This document shows, in pieces, positions 31,958-32,076 of a stretch of 32,076 bases of DNA. The stretch spans positions 1 to 32,076 of the forward strand of contig CABRDB010000029.1 of the NCBI GenBank assembly GCA_902469555.1, given 5' to 3'. The stretch comes from an uncultured Collinsella sp. (lineage in GTDB: Bacteria > Actinomycetota > Coriobacteriia > Coriobacteriales > Coriobacteriaceae). The position numbers and the translations under genes were made by a program. The notes beneath the pieces were generated by a model. It was not told the origin of the DNA. It worked only from the letters and a program-made list of their open reading frames with translations, and did no database searches. Positions within the stretch are counted from its first letter, which is position 1; every line of letters begins with the position of its first letter.

Positions 31958-32076
31958 ATGAAACTGTTTTTATGTTCTCACTTTTCAAGTGTAGGAAGTC
32001 TGATAAAGGAAGAAATTGAAAATAAAAAAGTCGCATTTATTCCAACAGCTTCGCTGCGTGAAGGCTACACCGGTTA
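31958..32076 (+). CDS. Partial gene, peptidase S51/glutamine-amidotransferase-like
   Basis: Only the first 39 codons are in the window. The start MKLFLCSHFSSVGSL and the segment KKVAFIPTASL match the opening strands of peptidase E-like (S51, type 1 glutamine amidotransferase-like) proteins of Firmicutes. ATG 31958 has AAAGGAG seven bases upstream. Codon use is AT-rich, unlike the rest of the window, suggesting transfer from a low-G+C donor. Confidence 0.65.
   Translation, partial: MKLFLCSHFSSVGSLIKEEIENKKVAFIPTASLREGYTG

Noticed and set aside
31831..32019. 62-codon plus-strand open frame near the right edge
   Set aside because: It overlaps the better supported S51-like start in another frame, lacks a ribosome-binding site and begins inside the closing stem of the RNA candidate.
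1..32076. CRISPR arrays, tRNA/rRNA genes, transposases, toxin-antitoxin or defence genes
   Set aside because: None was found: no regularly spaced repeats, no cloverleaf with a GGTTCGAATCC-like arm and no matching protein motifs.

Overview
The window (about 60 % G+C over most of its length) looks like chromosomal core from an actinobacterium of the class Coriobacteriia, most likely Collinsella or a close relative. The reasons are the gene content and order (efp-asp23-nusB-xseB-tlyA-nadK-recN, alaS-ruvX-mltG-yqeG-aroK, lspA-rluD, a T-box in front of ileS), the combination of Firmicute-like envelope and stress genes with high G+C, and alternative TTG/GTG starts. The genus is inferred from recalled gene and protein patterns; no search was run. 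Almost all genes lie on the minus strand. Only the RpiR-type regulator, one 79-aa membrane protein, an iron-type alcohol dehydrogenase and a partial gene at the right edge are on the plus strand.

Layout from left to right. (1) 1-267: a nested inverted-repeat element and a terminator. (2) 268-3401: a PTS permease with EIIB-EIIC-EIIA order, divergent from an RpiR/MurR regulator with dyads between them. (3) 3402-3622: a bidirectional terminator inside a 29-bp imperfect inverted repeat. (4) 3623-8717: a seven-gene operon read leftwards (efp, asp23-like, nusB, xseB, tlyA, nadK, recN) with a TATAAT box in front of efp. (5) 8877-10007: a stand-alone Xaa-Pro dipeptidase. (6) 10140-16816: alaS-ruvX-mltG-yqeG-aroK plus a dehydroquinate-synthase-like protein that has lost its metal ligands. 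(7) 17011-17250: a small AT-rich membrane protein gene facing the next operon tail to tail. (8) 17257-20416: a SigB-type stress module (DUF948 protein, degenerate RsbW-like protein, sigma factor, AI-2E-family permease). (9) 20517-23629: rarA, a dGTPase-like HD hydrolase and a minimal prepilin peptidase. (10) 23711-26701: a family 2 glycosyltransferase, an RluD-type pseudouridine synthase and lspA. (11) 26702-30217: ileS with an AUC-specifier T-box upstream and a heavily structured 3' region. (12) 30363-31445: a GldA/HcxA-like dehydrogenase, then 512 bases of stacked hairpins, then an abrupt AT-rich stretch with the start of a peptidase-S51-like gene.

Most genes serve translation (efp, alaS, ileS with its T-box, tlyA, rluD, nusB), DNA maintenance (recN, xseB, ruvX, rarA, dGTPase) and the cell envelope (mltG, lspA, glycosyltransferase). 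Tight start/stop overlaps within the operons suggest coupled translation. No tRNA, rRNA, CRISPR array, transposase or phage gene was seen.

The most interesting signals are non-coding. The ileS 3' region holds a nested fold whose minus-strand loop resembles the anti-Shine-Dalgarno sequence and which is followed by an intrinsic terminator. A three-way-junction RNA candidate lies at 31726-31855, right where base composition drops. Two nearly identical terminators sit behind unrelated genes 8 kb apart. Two Coriobacteriia-style inverted-repeat elements lie at 1-97 and 3431-3590. Among proteins, the apparently dead AroB homologue coupled to an intact AroK and the RsbW-like protein without ATP-binding boxes stand out.
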